DNA of 64,000 nucleotides from Sphingobium lactosutens DS20 (lineage in GTDB: Bacteria > Pseudomonadota > Alphaproteobacteria > Sphingomonadales > Sphingomonadaceae): contig NZ_ATDP01000076.1 in the NCBI RefSeq assembly GCF_000445105.1, positions 29,178 to 93,177 on the forward strand, read 5' to 3'. The number at the start of each line of letters is the position of its first letter. Position 1 is the first letter of the stretch. Under the pieces are notes generated by a model that worked only from the letters and a program-made list of their open reading frames with translations, was not told where the DNA came from and did not search any database. A program made the position numbers and the translations under genes. Positions 26,820 through 34,675 of the stretch are shown one piece after another.

Positions 26820-27764
26820 ATGGTAAGTTTTCTGGAATTCGAAAAGCCGATCGCGGAGCTGGAAGCACGCATCGTGGAATTGCGTGCCACCGCGAGCGTG
26901 GGCGACATCAATATCGATGGCGAGATCGCGACGCTGGAGCAGCGCGCGGCCAAGCTGCTGGCCGACACCTATGCCAAGCTGACGCCGTGGCAGAAGACGC
27001 AGGTGGCGCGCCATCCCGACCGACCGCACTTCAAGGATTATGTCGCGGGGCTGTTCGACAATTTCATGCCGCTGGCCGGCGACCGCGCCTTTGCCGACGA
27101 TCAGGCGATCCTGGGCGGATTCGCGACGCTGGGCGAGCGCAAGGTCATGGTGATCGGCCATGAAAAGGGCGACGATACGGCAAGCCGCGTGCGCCACAAT
27201 TTCGGCATGGCCAAGCCCGAAGGCTATCGCAAGGCGATCCGCCTGATGCAACTGGCCGACCGCTTCGGCCTGCCGGTGGTGACGCTGGTCGACACGTCAG
27301 GCGCTTTCCCCGGCGTGCAGGCGGAGGAGCGCGGCCAGGCCGAAGCCATTGCGCGATCAACCGAGGCATGCCTGAAGCTGGGCGTGCCGATGGTGGCCGC
27401 GGTGGTGGGCGAAGGCGGATCGGGCGGCGCGGTTGCGCTGGCGGCCGCCAATCGCGTGCTGATGTTCGAACATGCGGTCTATTCGGTGATCTCCCCCGAA
27501 GGCTGCGCGTCGATCCTGTGGCGCACCGCCGACAAGGCGAGTGATGCGGCGACCGCGATGCAGGTGACGGCGCAACATCTGAAAGGGCTGGGCGTCATCG
27601 ACCGGATCGTGGCCGAGCCGGTGGGCGGCGCGCATCGCGAACCGGTCGAGGCGATCGCCAATCTGGGCGCGGCGATCGAGGCCGAACTGGATTCGCTCGA
27701 CGCGATGGACGCCGATGCGCTGCGCACCGACCGGGCGGACAAGTTTCTGGCGATCGGCGCCTGA
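26820..27764 (+). CDS. accA: Acetyl-CoA carboxylase carboxyltransferase subunit alpha
   Basis: A 314-residue crotonase-fold subunit that with AccD transfers the carboxyl group from biotin to acetyl-CoA, making malonyl-CoA for fatty acid synthesis. Landmarks are FLEFEKPI at the start, a [14 protein letters not shown] block, [18 protein letters not shown] (here YRKAIRLMQ), DTSGAFPG and the [11 protein letters not shown] oxyanion loop. Full length and intact. Confidence 0.96.
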   Translation: MVSFLEFEKPIAELEARIVELRATASVGDINIDGEIATLEQRAAKLLADTYAKLTPWQKTQVARHPDRPHFKDYVAGLFDNFMPLAGDRAFADDQAILGGFATLGERKVMVIGHEKGDDTASRVRHNFGMAKPEGYRKAIRLMQLADRFGLPVVTLVDTSGAFPGVQAEERGQAEAIARSTEACLKLGVPMVAAVVGEGGSGGAVALAAANRVLMFEHAVYSVISPEGCASILWRTADKASDAATAMQVTAQHLKGLGVIDRIVAEPVGGAHREPVEAIANLGAAIEAELDSLDAMDADALRTDRADKFLAIGA

Positions 27765-27807
27765 TCGCCTGACGACATTGTCACGGAACGTCCCGCCGGG
27801 GTTGCTT

Positions 27808-27831
27808 GTTACGTCAGGGTAATGGCGTAAC
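27808..27831. promoter_or_regulatory. Inverted repeat upstream of M48 protease
   Basis: GTTACG and CGTAAC arms are separated by twelve bases, 19 bases before the ATG of the M48 gene. This looks like an operator or an element in the 5' leader; no regulator is identifiable. Confidence 0.4.
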
Positions 27832-27849
27832 TTCCAGGGGTGAGGGTGT

Positions 27850-29322
27850 ATGAAGTGGACTTTGGCGCTGGGCGGCACCGGCGCGGCGCTGGCGATGGTC
27901 TTGAGCGCGCCAGCGGTGATCGGGCAGCAGCGGGCGATCCGCACTGTGTCGTCGATCAGCCAGCAGGACAAGGCGTCGGGCGCAAAGCAACATCCTGAAT
28001 TGCTGAAGGAATTTGGCGGTCCCTATGCGGGGCCGCAGGCGCGCTATGTCGAGACGGTGGGGCGGCGCATTGCCGTGCAGTCGGGCCTGTCCAATGCGCA
28101 GAGCGACTTCACCGTCACCTTGCTCAATTCCCCGGTCAACAACGCCTTCGCGATTCCCGGCGGCTATGTCTATGTGACGCGCCAGTTGATGGCGCTGATG
28201 AATGACGAGGCCGAACTGGCGGGCGTGCTGGGCCATGAGGTCGGCCATGTCGCCGCGCAGCATGGGCAGAGGCGGCAGAAGACGGCGCAGCGCAACGCGA
28301 TTGGCGGCGCATTGTTGCAGGTCCTGACCGGCGCGTTGCTGGGCGATTCGGGCTTTGCCGGGCTGATCCAGCGCGGCATCGGCACGGGCAGCCAGTTGCT
28401 GACGCTCAAATTTTCGCGCAGCCAGGAATATGAGGCGGATGACCTGGGCATCCGCTATCTGGCCGCGGGCGGCTATGATCCGCGCGCGCTGTCCGACATG
28501 CTGGCGTCGCTGGCGGCGCAGAGCAGTCTCGACGCGCGGGTGGCGGGCAGCGCGCGTTCCATGCCGGAATGGGCGAGCACCCACCCCGATCCCGCATCGC
28601 GCGTCGACCGCGCGGCACGCGAGGCGCAGGCCACGCGGTCGACCAGCACCACGCGCAATCGTGACGTGTTTCTCGCCGCGCTGGATGGCGTGCTCTATGG
28701 CGACGATCCCAAGCAGGGGGTGATCGACGGCAACCGGTTCCGGCACCCCGACCTGCGGCTGAGCTTTGCCGCGCCGAGCGGGTTCGGGATGGAAAATGGC
28801 AGCGATGCGGTGTCGATCACGGGGTCCGGCGGGCAGGCGCAATTCGGGACCGCCGCCTATCGCGGCGATTTAAGCGCCTATATCGACGGCGTCTTTGCCG
28901 CCCTGGGCGATGGCAAGGGCGTGCCGGGCGGGGCGGTGAGCCGCACGACGATCAACGGCATTCCGGCCGCATGGCGCACGGTGCGGGCGACCAGCCAGTC
29001 GAGCCAGGTGGATGCAACGGTGATTGCCTATGATTTTGGCGGCGGCAAGGCCTATCATTTCCTGCTGCTGACGCCGGCGGGGCGGGGCATCGGCCCCTTC
29101 ACGTCCATGGTGCAGTCGGTTGAGCGGCTGTCGGCGAAGGATGCGGCGGCGATCAAGCCGCGCCGGATCGACGTAGTGACGGTGAAGGCGGGCGACACGG
29201 TTCAGTCCTTGAGCCGGCGCATGGCCTATAGCGACTTGCAGTTGGAACGGTTCCTGACGATCAACGCGCTGGACGCCAATGCGACGCTGCGGCCGGGGCA
29301 GAAGGTCAAGATCGTCGTCTGA
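27850..29322 (+). CDS. M48-family metalloprotease with LysM-like domain
   Basis: A 490-residue periplasmic zinc protease. It has a signal peptide (1-27), a M48 domain with HEVGH at residues 129-133 and a later EYEADDLG third-ligand segment, then a C-terminal region ending in a LysM-like module (about 440-490: VTVKAGDTVQSLSRRM and LRPGQKVKIVV) expected to bind peptidoglycan. It is thus like BepA/Ycal-type outer-membrane quality-control proteases, but fused to a LysM. A strong terminator follows. Confidence 0.88.
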   Translation: MKWTLALGGTGAALAMVLSAPAVIGQQRAIRTVSSISQQDKASGAKQHPELLKEFGGPYAGPQARYVETVGRRIAVQSGLSNAQSDFTVTLLNSPVNNAFAIPGGYVYVTRQLMALMNDEAELAGVLGHEVGHVAAQHGQRRQKTAQRNAIGGALLQVLTGALLGDSGFAGLIQRGIGTGSQLLTLKFSRSQEYEADDLGIRYLAAGGYDPRALSDMLASLAAQSSLDARVAGSARSMPEWASTHPDPASRVDRAAREAQATRSTSTTRNRDVFLAALDGVLYGDDPKQGVIDGNRFRHPDLRLSFAAPSGFGMENGSDAVSITGSGGQAQFGTAAYRGDLSAYIDGVFAALGDGKGVPGGAVSRTTINGIPAAWRTVRATSQSSQVDATVIAYDFGGGKAYHFLLLTPAGRGIGPFTSMVQSVERLSAKDAAAIKPRRIDVVTVKAGDTVQSLSRRMAYSDLQLERFLTINALDANATLRPGQKVKIVV

Positions 29323-29341
29323 GGCCGGATCAGGACAATAT

Positions 29342-29376
29342 AAAAGGGCGGCGGACATGGTGTCCGCCGCCCTTTT
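29342..29376. terminator. Strong bidirectional terminator
   Basis: A 16-bp perfect stem (29342-29357 with 29361-29376) with a three-base loop, ending in T-runs on both strands. It sits between the M48 gene and the convergent Flp pilin gene. Confidence 0.92.
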
Positions 29377-29397
29377 TCAATCAGTCAGTGTCGCGAC

Positions 29398-29562
29398 TTA
29401 CTGGTCCAGGTTGTCGCTGACGCTGTTGAAGGTGTTCTTCAGGTTGCCACCCAGGCTGGTCATGGCGCCGATGGCGGCGACAGCGATAAGCGCGGCGATC
29501 AGGCCGTATTCAATCGCGGTGGCACCCTTTTCATTCTTCAGCATCTTACGGACGAACTGCAT
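29398..29562 (-). CDS. Flp-family type IVb pilin (first copy)
   Basis: A 54-residue class IVb prepilin, too short for many ORF callers. The N-terminus MQFVRKMLKNEKGATAIEYG is canonical: a short basic leader, then the glycine of the TadV-type cleavage site followed by ATAIEYGLIAA with Glu at +5 and Tyr after it. One membrane helix follows, then NTFNSVSDNLDQ. An AAGGAG site precedes the ATG by about eight bases. A CtrA-like site lies upstream. The tad/cpa export genes are not in the window. It assembles into an adhesive Flp pilus by family. Confidence 0.88.
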   Translation of the reverse strand: MQFVRKMLKNEKGATAIEYGLIAALIAVAAIGAMTSLGGNLKNTFNSVSDNLDQ

Positions 29563-29657
29563 TTCATGTCTCCTTGATGGACATACGCACTAAAACTACC
29601 CCGCCGCCCCCGTGTGATTTGTTCGTGGTCAGCGAAAACCGAACTACCGTCTTTCGG

Positions 29658-29672
29658 TTGAAAATTGTTTAA
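29658..29672 (-). promoter_or_regulatory. CtrA-like box upstream of Flp pilin
   Basis: TTGA-AAATTGT-TTAA on the plus strand (TTAA-N7-TCAA on the minus strand) is one mismatch from the alphaproteobacterial CtrA consensus TTAA-N7-TTAA. It lies about 96 bases upstream of the pilin start, where CtrA activates pilA in Caulobacter. Confidence 0.45.
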
Positions 29673-29701
29673 TGGTCGTTGGGACTGTAAAAATCTTATA
29701 G

Positions 29702-29887
29702 TTAAGCGTTGGTAACCTTATTATCGACGTCGTCCCACATATGGATGGTCCGTTCAGCGACGTTGGATAAAGCGACCAGCATGGCGAGCACGATCATCGC
29801 GAGGATGAGGCCATATTCGACCGCCGTGGCCCCGCGTTCGCATTTGATGAGCCCCTGTCGGGCGATGATGTCGATAAGCCCGCGCAT
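29702..29887 (-). CDS. Flp-family type IVb pilin (second copy)
   Basis: A 61-residue prepilin with leader MRGLIDIIARQGLIKCERG, cleavage glycine, ATAVEYGLILA start of the mature pilin, and a C-terminus HMWDDVDNKVTNA. The mature domain differs from the first pilin, so it is a paralogue rather than a duplicate allele. A GGGGA ribosome site lies six bases before the ATG. A longer open frame upstream is not used. Codons and GC match the surroundings. It probably makes a minor or alternative Flp pilin. Confidence 0.82.
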   Translation of the reverse strand: MRGLIDIIARQGLIKCERGATAVEYGLILAMIVLAMLVALSNVAERTIHMWDDVDNKVTNA

Positions 29888-29972
29888 GCGTGTCCCCAGT
29901 TCGCTACAGACAGTCCCGGACAGATGTGTAAAGCGGGGAGGGTTAACAAATAGCCCTTGAGTATCCCCTGAA

Positions 29973-30380
29973 ATGACGTCTTTTTCTCCCCTGCTGGTAG
30001 TCGCTGTCGCTTTGGTGGACGCCGAGGGGCGGGTGTTGTTGCAGCAGCGCCCGCCGGGCAAGCCCATGGCGGGCCTGTGGGAATTTCCCGGCGGCAAGGT
30101 CGAGGCGGGGGAAACGCCCGAAGCCGCGCTGGTGCGCGAACTGGAGGAAGAACTGGGTATCGCGACGCAGGAAAGCTGCCTCGCGCCGGCGAGTTTCGCC
30201 AGCGAAGCGCTGGGCGACCGGCATTTGCTGCTGCTGCTCTATGTCTGCCGCAAATGGCGCGGGGTGCCCGAAGCGCGTCATGCGACCGCGCTCAGCTGGA
30301 AGCGGCCGGCGCAGATGTATGCGCTGGACATGCCGCCCGCGGATCTGCCGCTGATCGGGCTGCTGGACGCCTTGCTGTAA
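29973..30380 (+). CDS. mutT: MutT-type Nudix hydrolase
   Basis: A 135-residue Nudix enzyme. The Nudix box GGKVEAGETPEAALVRELEEELGI matches GX5EX7REUXEEXGU and begins near residue 40. The flanking WEFPGGKVE and short length resemble MutT, which clears 8-oxo-dGTP from the nucleotide pool. Other (d)NTP pyrophosphatases in the family cannot be excluded. A terminator follows. Confidence 0.9.
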   Translation: MTSFSPLLVVAVALVDAEGRVLLQQRPPGKPMAGLWEFPGGKVEAGETPEAALVRELEEELGIATQESCLAPASFASEALGDRHLLLLLYVCRKWRGVPEARHATALSWKRPAQMYALDMPPADLPLIGLLDALL

Positions 30381-30384
30381 CGAC

Positions 30385-30420
30385 AAAGGGGGGGCGCCTT
30401 GCCCAGGCACGCCCCCTTTT
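30385..30420 (+). terminator. Rho-independent terminator after mutT
   Basis: An AAAGGGGGG arm pairs with GCCCCCTTTT, with a loop of about 12 bases (30385-30420) and a terminal T-run. Confidence 0.8.
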
Positions 30421-30454
30421 AGAGCGCCGAGCGTAAAATCGGGATCACTTATTT

Positions 30455-30555
30455 CCGTTTGCCCTGAGTAGTCGCTGAGCCTGTCGAAGCGGCGTATCAA
30501 AGGGTCCTTCGATACAGGCCCTCGACGAGCTCGGTCCTTAGTCAGGACGAACGGG
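30455..30555. repeat. Long imperfect inverted repeat (CCTGTCGAAG type)
   Basis: A roughly 100-base imperfect palindrome starts CCGTTTGCCCTGA and ends TCAGGACGAACGG, with inner GTATC/GATAC and CTGTCGAAG/CTCGACGAG arms. Such units recur between genes of many proteobacteria. This is the only copy of this type I noticed in the window. Confidence 0.7.
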
Positions 30556-30599
30556 TCAGATTTATGGCTCGATGCTCTAGCTGCGCGTCTGCGCCGCGA

Positions 30600-31079
30600 T
30601 CAGTCCTCGGCGGGGCGGCTTTGCAGCTGGATATAATTCTGTATGCCCATGCGTTCGATCATTTCGAACTGGGTTTCCAGCGTGTCGACATGCTCCTCCT
30701 CGCTCTTGAGGATATAGTCGAACAGGTCGCGGCTGACGAAATCGCGGATCGATTCGCAATGGGCGATCGCTTCGCGCAGGACCGGCAACGCCTCATATTC
30801 CAGCTCAAGGTCGGCTTTGAGGATTTCCTCCACCGTCTCGCCGATCTTGAGGCGGCCGAGCAGCTGGAAATTGGGCAAGCCGTCGAGGAACAGGATGCGC
30901 TCCGCCAGCTTGTCGGCATGCTTCATCTCGTCGATGGATTCTTCATATTCGAACTTGGCGAGCTTCTTGATGCCCCAATGGTCGAGCATGCGGTAATGGA
31001 GGAAATATTGGTTGATCGCGGTCAACTCATTCTTGAGGACCTCGTTCAGATATTCGATGACCTTGGCGTCGCCCTTCAT
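30600..31079 (-). CDS. bfr: Bacterioferritin
   Basis: A 159-residue ferritin-like subunit of the 24-mer iron store. Ferroxidase ligands are visible in [28 protein letters not shown], the [14 protein letters not shown] segment and [11 protein letters not shown]. Met in the HYRMLDHWG or later segment would be the haem-ligand methionine of this family. It lies downstream of the ferredoxin gene bfd on the same strand, the classical bfd-bfr pair for iron storage and release. Confidence 0.93.
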   Translation of the reverse strand: MKGDAKVIEYLNEVLKNELTAINQYFLHYRMLDHWGIKKLAKFEYEESIDEMKHADKLAERILFLDGLPNFQLLGRLKIGETVEEILKADLELEYEALPVLREAIAHCESIRDFVSRDLFDYILKSEEEHVDTLETQFEMIERMGIQNYIQLQSRPAED

Positions 31080-31226
31080 GGCGCTATACTCCGAATAGCG
31101 GGAACGGAGCGACTATAGCGGGGCGGATAGCGGCTGTTAAGCTGAAAAACCGCAGAAATCAACCATTTATTGCGATGCTATTGCTTCGGGTTCGCGCGTA
31201 TGGGCTGCGCATGATTTGCATTTGTG

Positions 31227-31397
31227 TCAGGCGGACGCGCGCTCGGCTGCGATGATCGTGCGGGCGAAGGACACGCACTGGCCGCATTTGGGGCGGCGGC
31301 CATATTGGGCATAGGCGCTGCAAGGCGTGTCCGCGCCGTTGCGCGCGGCTTCCCGCACGTCTTTTTCCCGAATGGCATTACAAACGCAGACGACCAT
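31227..31397 (-). CDS. bfd: Bacterioferritin-associated ferredoxin
   Basis: A 56-residue [2Fe-2S] protein not called by length-filtered ORF scans. It begins MVVCVCNAIREKDV, with a C-x-C at residues 4 and 6. A later GRRPKCGQCVSF supplies a second C-x2-C, giving the four-cysteine BFD pattern. It should pass electrons to bacterioferritin to mobilise stored iron. AGGAGA precedes the ATG. The gap of about 150 bases to bfr holds no second gene. Gene order and motif make the call firm. Confidence 0.9.
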   Translation of the reverse strand: MVVCVCNAIREKDVREAARNGADTPCSAYAQYGRRPKCGQCVSFARTIIAAERASA

Positions 31398-31436
31398 ATG
31401 CGATGCTCTCCTGTGCCAAGGAGAGATAGCCTATAT

Positions 31437-31459
31437 GATAATAGGTCGCAATAGTAATC
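31437..31459. promoter_or_regulatory. Possible iron-regulator site upstream of bfd
   Basis: GATAATA and AGTAATC arms form an imperfect inverted repeat with a nine-base spacer, resembling Fur-box half-sites. It is 40-60 bases upstream of bfd and reaches into the 3' end of the DUF418 gene. Confidence 0.35.
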
Positions 31460-32678
31460 AGCTGCTCTTGCGAATCTTTTGCGGTTGCGCGCGAACCAGG
31501 CTGCGCCAGAGCCATTCGGCGGGGCCGATGGCGAATCGATTGGCATAGGGCTGCGACCAGAGCAGCATCGCCGCCCAGCCCACGGCGACGAACAACGGCA
31601 GCGCGCCGAGCGGGACATGGGCAAAATTGCCAAGGCCCCAGCCATAGAAGATGGTGGTCATGAGGAGGCTGGTGCCCAGATAATTGCTGAGCGCGAGGCG
31701 GCCGGCAGCGCCCAGGCGCGAGGCGAGGGGATGGCCGGGATTGCGGGCGAAAAGCCAGAGGATGAGCGCGGCCCAGCCAACGCTCAGCGGCACGCGGAAG
31801 GGGAAGGACCAGGCAAGCGCGGTGCCGAGCGCCGGCAGCGCGGCAAAGCCGCTGGCCCAGACCCAGGCCGCCAGCGCGATCATCGGCGGCACGCCGATCA
31901 GGAAGCAATGGCGGGCGGTGCGGCGATATTGTTCCGCATCCCAGCGGCCGGTGAGAAAACCGCTTTTAAGCATGGCCATGCCAAGCAGCATGAAGCCGAG
32001 CGTTTCGAGCGCGCTGAGCATGAAGCCCAGCGACCAGCTGCGTGGCAAATCGACGATCTTGTGCAACAGGATGGAGAGGAAATCGCCGCGGTACAGGGCA
32101 ATTTCCCGCTGAACCACGGGACTGGCGGGGTCGGACAGGCTGGCGGCGAAGGAGGCGAAGCCCGCGCCCCCGCCGCTGGCGTGGCTCCAGGCGTAGAAGG
32201 ACGCGACATAGCCGGCGACGAGCAGGAAATGCAGCAGGAAGAACAGGAATGCGGCCTTCACCAGCTGCATCGGGTCGCGATGGACGAAGCGCAGCGCGGC
32301 AAGCCCGACGAGCGCATAGAGCGTCAAGATGTCGCCCCACCAGAGCAGCAGATAATGCGCCGCGCCAATGACGAACAGCCAGCCCGCGCGGACCATCTGG
32401 GTGCGGGCGCCGTTGCGCCCGGCCATCTCCTCCCGGTCGATCAGCAGCAGCATCGATGCGCCGAACAGCATTGCGAACAGCCCGCGCATCTTGCCATCGA
32501 CCAGGATCAGGCTGGTCGCCCAGAAGGCGATGTCGCCCGCCGAGAGCGGGCCGGCGGCGGCCGGATCGATATAGGCGCTTTGCGGCTGGGCGAAGGCGGT
32601 GATGTTCATCCACAATATACCCATGACCGCGCAGCCGCGCAGAACGTCCATGGCGGGAATGCGGGAGGAGGGGGGCAT
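31458..32678 (-). CDS. DUF418 multi-span membrane protein
   Basis: A 406-residue inner-membrane protein of the DUF418 family with about eight to ten membrane segments. The N-terminal MDVLRGCAVMGILWMN and the DGKMRGLFAMLFGASM block are family hallmarks, and the C-terminal half is the DUF418 domain proper (LGPAGRLALSNYLGTSLLMT-like, here AAGRLALSNYLGTS). The family is related to acyltransferase-3/OafB-like proteins and its function is unknown. It ends upstream of bfd, in the same orientation. Confidence 0.83.
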   Translation of the reverse strand: MPPSSRIPAMDVLRGCAVMGILWMNITAFAQPQSAYIDPAAAGPLSAGDIAFWATSLILVDGKMRGLFAMLFGASMLLLIDREEMAGRNGARTQMVRAGWLFVIGAAHYLLLWWGDILTLYALVGLAALRFVHRDPMQLVKAAFLFFLLHFLLVAGYVASFYAWSHASGGGAGFASFAASLSDPASPVVQREIALYRGDFLSILLHKIVDLPRSWSLGFMLSALETLGFMLLGMAMLKSGFLTGRWDAEQYRRTARHCFLIGVPPMIALAAWVWASGFAALPALGTALAWSFPFRVPLSVGWAALILWLFARNPGHPLASRLGAAGRLALSNYLGTSLLMTTIFYGWGLGNFAHVPLGALPLFVAVGWAAMLLWSQPYANRFAIGPAEWLWRSLVRAQPQKIRKSS

Positions 32679-32735
32679 GGGGAAATCCTTGAAGATGCTG
32701 GTCAGCGGCGAACGGCTCTGCCAAGGGGCCTAGCC

Positions 32736-33503
32736 ATGAACGAGGGGCGCAAGCAACGGATAAGCGACGCATTCGGCGCGGCGGCGACGCATTATGACGA
32801 TCATGCCGGGCCGCAGCGCTTCGCCGCGCGGCTGGTGGCGGACCTGGCGCAGCGGCAACGCCCGAGTGGCGTCATGCGCATATTGGAGATTGGCTGCGGC
32901 ACCGGATTGCTGACCCGCGACATCCAGGCACGTTGGCCCGGCGCGCAGCTGGTCGTGACCGACCTGTCGCCCGCCATGCTGGACCGGGCGGCGGCGCACG
33001 GGCTGGTGGGCGGCACATTCCTGGCGATGGATGGGGAGTCGCCGCCGTTCGAGGGGCCGTGGTTCGACCTTATCCTGTCCAGCCTGGCCTTCCAGTGGTT
33101 TGACGATCTGCCGGGCGCGATCGGGCGGCTGGCGAGCCTGCTGACGCCTGGCGGAAGCCTGATCTTTTCGACCATGGGGCAGGACAGTTTTGCCGCCTGG
33201 CGCGCGGCGCATGATGCGTGCGGGGTGGCGGCCGGGGTGCCGGACTATCCGTCGCTGGAGGCGGTCCGGGCGATGCTGCGGGCGTATGACGACAGCTTCG
33301 CCTTTGACGAGCGCGTGCCGCTGGACAGCGGCGGCGCGCGCGGGCTGATCGCGCATTTGAAGGGCATCGGCGCGGTGGTGCCGGAGACGGGGCGCAGGCC
33401 CTTGACGCCGGCGCAGCTGCGCGCGGTCATGGCGGCGTTCGACGCTGCGGGCGGCACGGACGCCTATCAGATCCTGTTCGGCCGGGTGACGCGCGCGGGT
33501 TGA
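32736..33503 (+). CDS. SAM-dependent methyltransferase, BioC-like
   Basis: A 255-residue class I methyltransferase. LEIGCGTGLLT near residues 50-60 binds SAM; the VTDLSPAMLDRA and SSLAFQWFDDLP segments match BioC, the malonyl-ACP O-methyltransferase of biotin synthesis. The N-terminal KQRISDAFGAAATHYDDHA is also BioC-like. The ATG at 32736 follows AAGGGG; a much longer frame upstream is the antisense of DUF418. No other bio gene is present, so the biotin role is probable, not proven. Confidence 0.75.
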   Translation: MNEGRKQRISDAFGAAATHYDDHAGPQRFAARLVADLAQRQRPSGVMRILEIGCGTGLLTRDIQARWPGAQLVVTDLSPAMLDRAAAHGLVGGTFLAMDGESPPFEGPWFDLILSSLAFQWFDDLPGAIGRLASLLTPGGSLIFSTMGQDSFAAWRAAHDACGVAAGVPDYPSLEAVRAMLRAYDDSFAFDERVPLDSGGARGLIAHLKGIGAVVPETGRRPLTPAQLRAVMAAFDAAGGTDAYQILFGRVTRAG

Positions 33504-33549
33504 GGGCGCAGCGGTTGCGCGGAGGCGCGCGGACTGGCATCCAGCGGCT

Positions 33550-34086
33550 ATGTCCCATGATGATCTGACCATCAGGCGGGCGGAACCGGCCGATGCCGCC
33601 GCCCTGTCCGCGCTCAAGCTCGCCGCGTTTCGGGAGACGTTTCTCCACGGCTTCGCCATTCCCTATCCAGCCGCCGATCTGGCGCGGTTCGAGGCGGATA
33701 GCTATGGCGAGGCGACGGTGGCGCGCGAACTCGCCGCGCCCGATCATGCGACCTGGGTCGCGCAGGCGCGCGACGGGCGGCTGCTTGCCTATGCCCATGC
33801 CGGTCCCTGCAAATTGCCGCACCCGCAGGCGTCGGCGGCGCAGGGGGAATTATACCAGCTCTATGCGCTCAATGCCGCGCAGGGCCAGGGCGTGGGCCGG
33901 GTGCTGATGGAGGCGGCGCAGGGCTGGCTGGCGCAGGCCTTTCCCGGTCCGCAGTGGCTCGGCGTATGGTCCGGCAACGCTCGGGCGCAGGCCTTCTATG
34001 CCAAGCGCGGCTTTGCGAAGGTCGGCGACTATGGATTCAAGGTCGGCGACTGGACCGATGCGGAGTTCATCTACCGGCGCGGGTGA
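33550..34086 (+). CDS. GNAT-family N-acetyltransferase
   Basis: A 178-residue GNAT enzyme. The acetyl-CoA binding A motif is YALNAAQGQGVGRVLMEAA, with a Q-x-x-G-x-G/A pattern, and the B motif follows at NARAQAFYAKRGF. It starts TIRRAEPADAAAL, typical of the family. It probably acetylates a small molecule, antibiotic or protein amine; the substrate is unknown. It is the last gene before a block of palindromes and a GIY-YIG gene. Confidence 0.85.
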   Translation: MSHDDLTIRRAEPADAAALSALKLAAFRETFLHGFAIPYPAADLARFEADSYGEATVARELAAPDHATWVAQARDGRLLAYAHAGPCKLPHPQASAAQGELYQLYALNAAQGQGVGRVLMEAAQGWLAQAFPGPQWLGVWSGNARAQAFYAKRGFAKVGDYGFKVGDWTDAEFIYRRG

Positions 34087-34138
34087 TTGCGGGGTGGCGT
34101 CGCTGCGCGCCTTCGCGATGAAGATGTGTGGCACGGCC

Positions 34139-34171
34139 TGGGTCCCCGCTTTCGCGGGGATGACGGAGGGG
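34139..34171. repeat. Palindromic repeat, CCCCGCTTTCGCGGGG type
   Basis: GGGTCCCCGCTTTCGCGGGG followed by ATGACGG. Immediately upstream of the GIY-YIG gene. Same unit at 34602-34635 and, inverted, at 34540-34566. Confidence 0.85.
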
Positions 34172-34184
34172 TTAGGTTGCGGGG

Positions 34185-34496
34185 ATGCGCGATCGCCACC
34201 CCTGCGTCTACATCCTCGCCAGCAAGCGTAACGGCACACTTTATATAGGCGTCACATCCGACCTGATCCGGCGCATGCACGAACACCGCACCGGGTCAGT
34301 CGCTGGCTTCACCCGTGAGTATGGCATCAAGCGGCTGATGTGGTTCGAACAGCATGCCACGATGGAAGAGGCCATCCTCCGCGAAAAGCGCCTCAAGAAA
34401 TGGAACCGCGCCTGGAAGATCACGCTGATCGAAGACTTGAACCCGCATTGGGACGACCTGGCTGTCGGCCTGGGTTTTGACCGCCTGCCAGACTGA
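34185..34496 (+). CDS. GIY-YIG domain nuclease, small (YhbQ/UPF0213-like)
   Basis: A 103-residue single-domain GIY-YIG protein. VYIL at 8-11 and the YIGVT strand at 20-24 form the signature, with a catalytic Arg in LIRRMHEH and the metal-binding Glu in AILREKRLKKW. The KRLKKWNRAWKITLIE stretch is the usual C-terminal helix. It is flanked on both sides by copies of one palindromic repeat (34139, 34540, 34602), and a second member at 62936 has the same kind of flank. It may be a repair or stress nuclease, or a repeat-linked element. The palindrome link is inferred. Confidence 0.87.
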   Translation: MRDRHPCVYILASKRNGTLYIGVTSDLIRRMHEHRTGSVAGFTREYGIKRLMWFEQHATMEEAILREKRLKKWNRAWKITLIEDLNPHWDDLAVGLGFDRLPD

Positions 34497-34539
34497 CCCT
34501 GTCGCGCTCCGCTTCGTTAGAACGGGATACAATCTCCAT

Positions 34540-34566
34540 CCGTCATCCCCGCGAAAGCGGGGATCC
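34540..34566. repeat. Palindromic repeat, inverted copy
   Basis: CGTCATCCCCGCGAAAGCGGGGATCC, opposite orientation to the unit at 34139-34171, lying just after the GIY-YIG stop. Confidence 0.8.
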
Positions 34567-34601
34567 ATCTCGCCATCGGCAATGACGTCGCGTGTCGAGA
34601 C

Positions 34602-34635
34602 TTGGGTCCCCGCTTTCGCGGGGATGACGGAGGGG
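34602..34635. repeat. Palindromic repeat
   Basis: GGGTCCCCGC/GCGGGGATGACGG unit, the same as at 34139-34171. A shorter degenerate copy, CGGCGGGGATGACG, follows at about 34657. Confidence 0.8.
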
Positions 34636-34675
34636 ATCAGGGTTCGCCGTCCATTACGGCGGGGATGACGAAGGG

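Noticed and set aside
31479..32735. N-terminal 419 codons before the BioC-like methyltransferase
   Set aside because: This part is the antisense of the DUF418 gene; the real start is ATG 32736 with a ribosome site.
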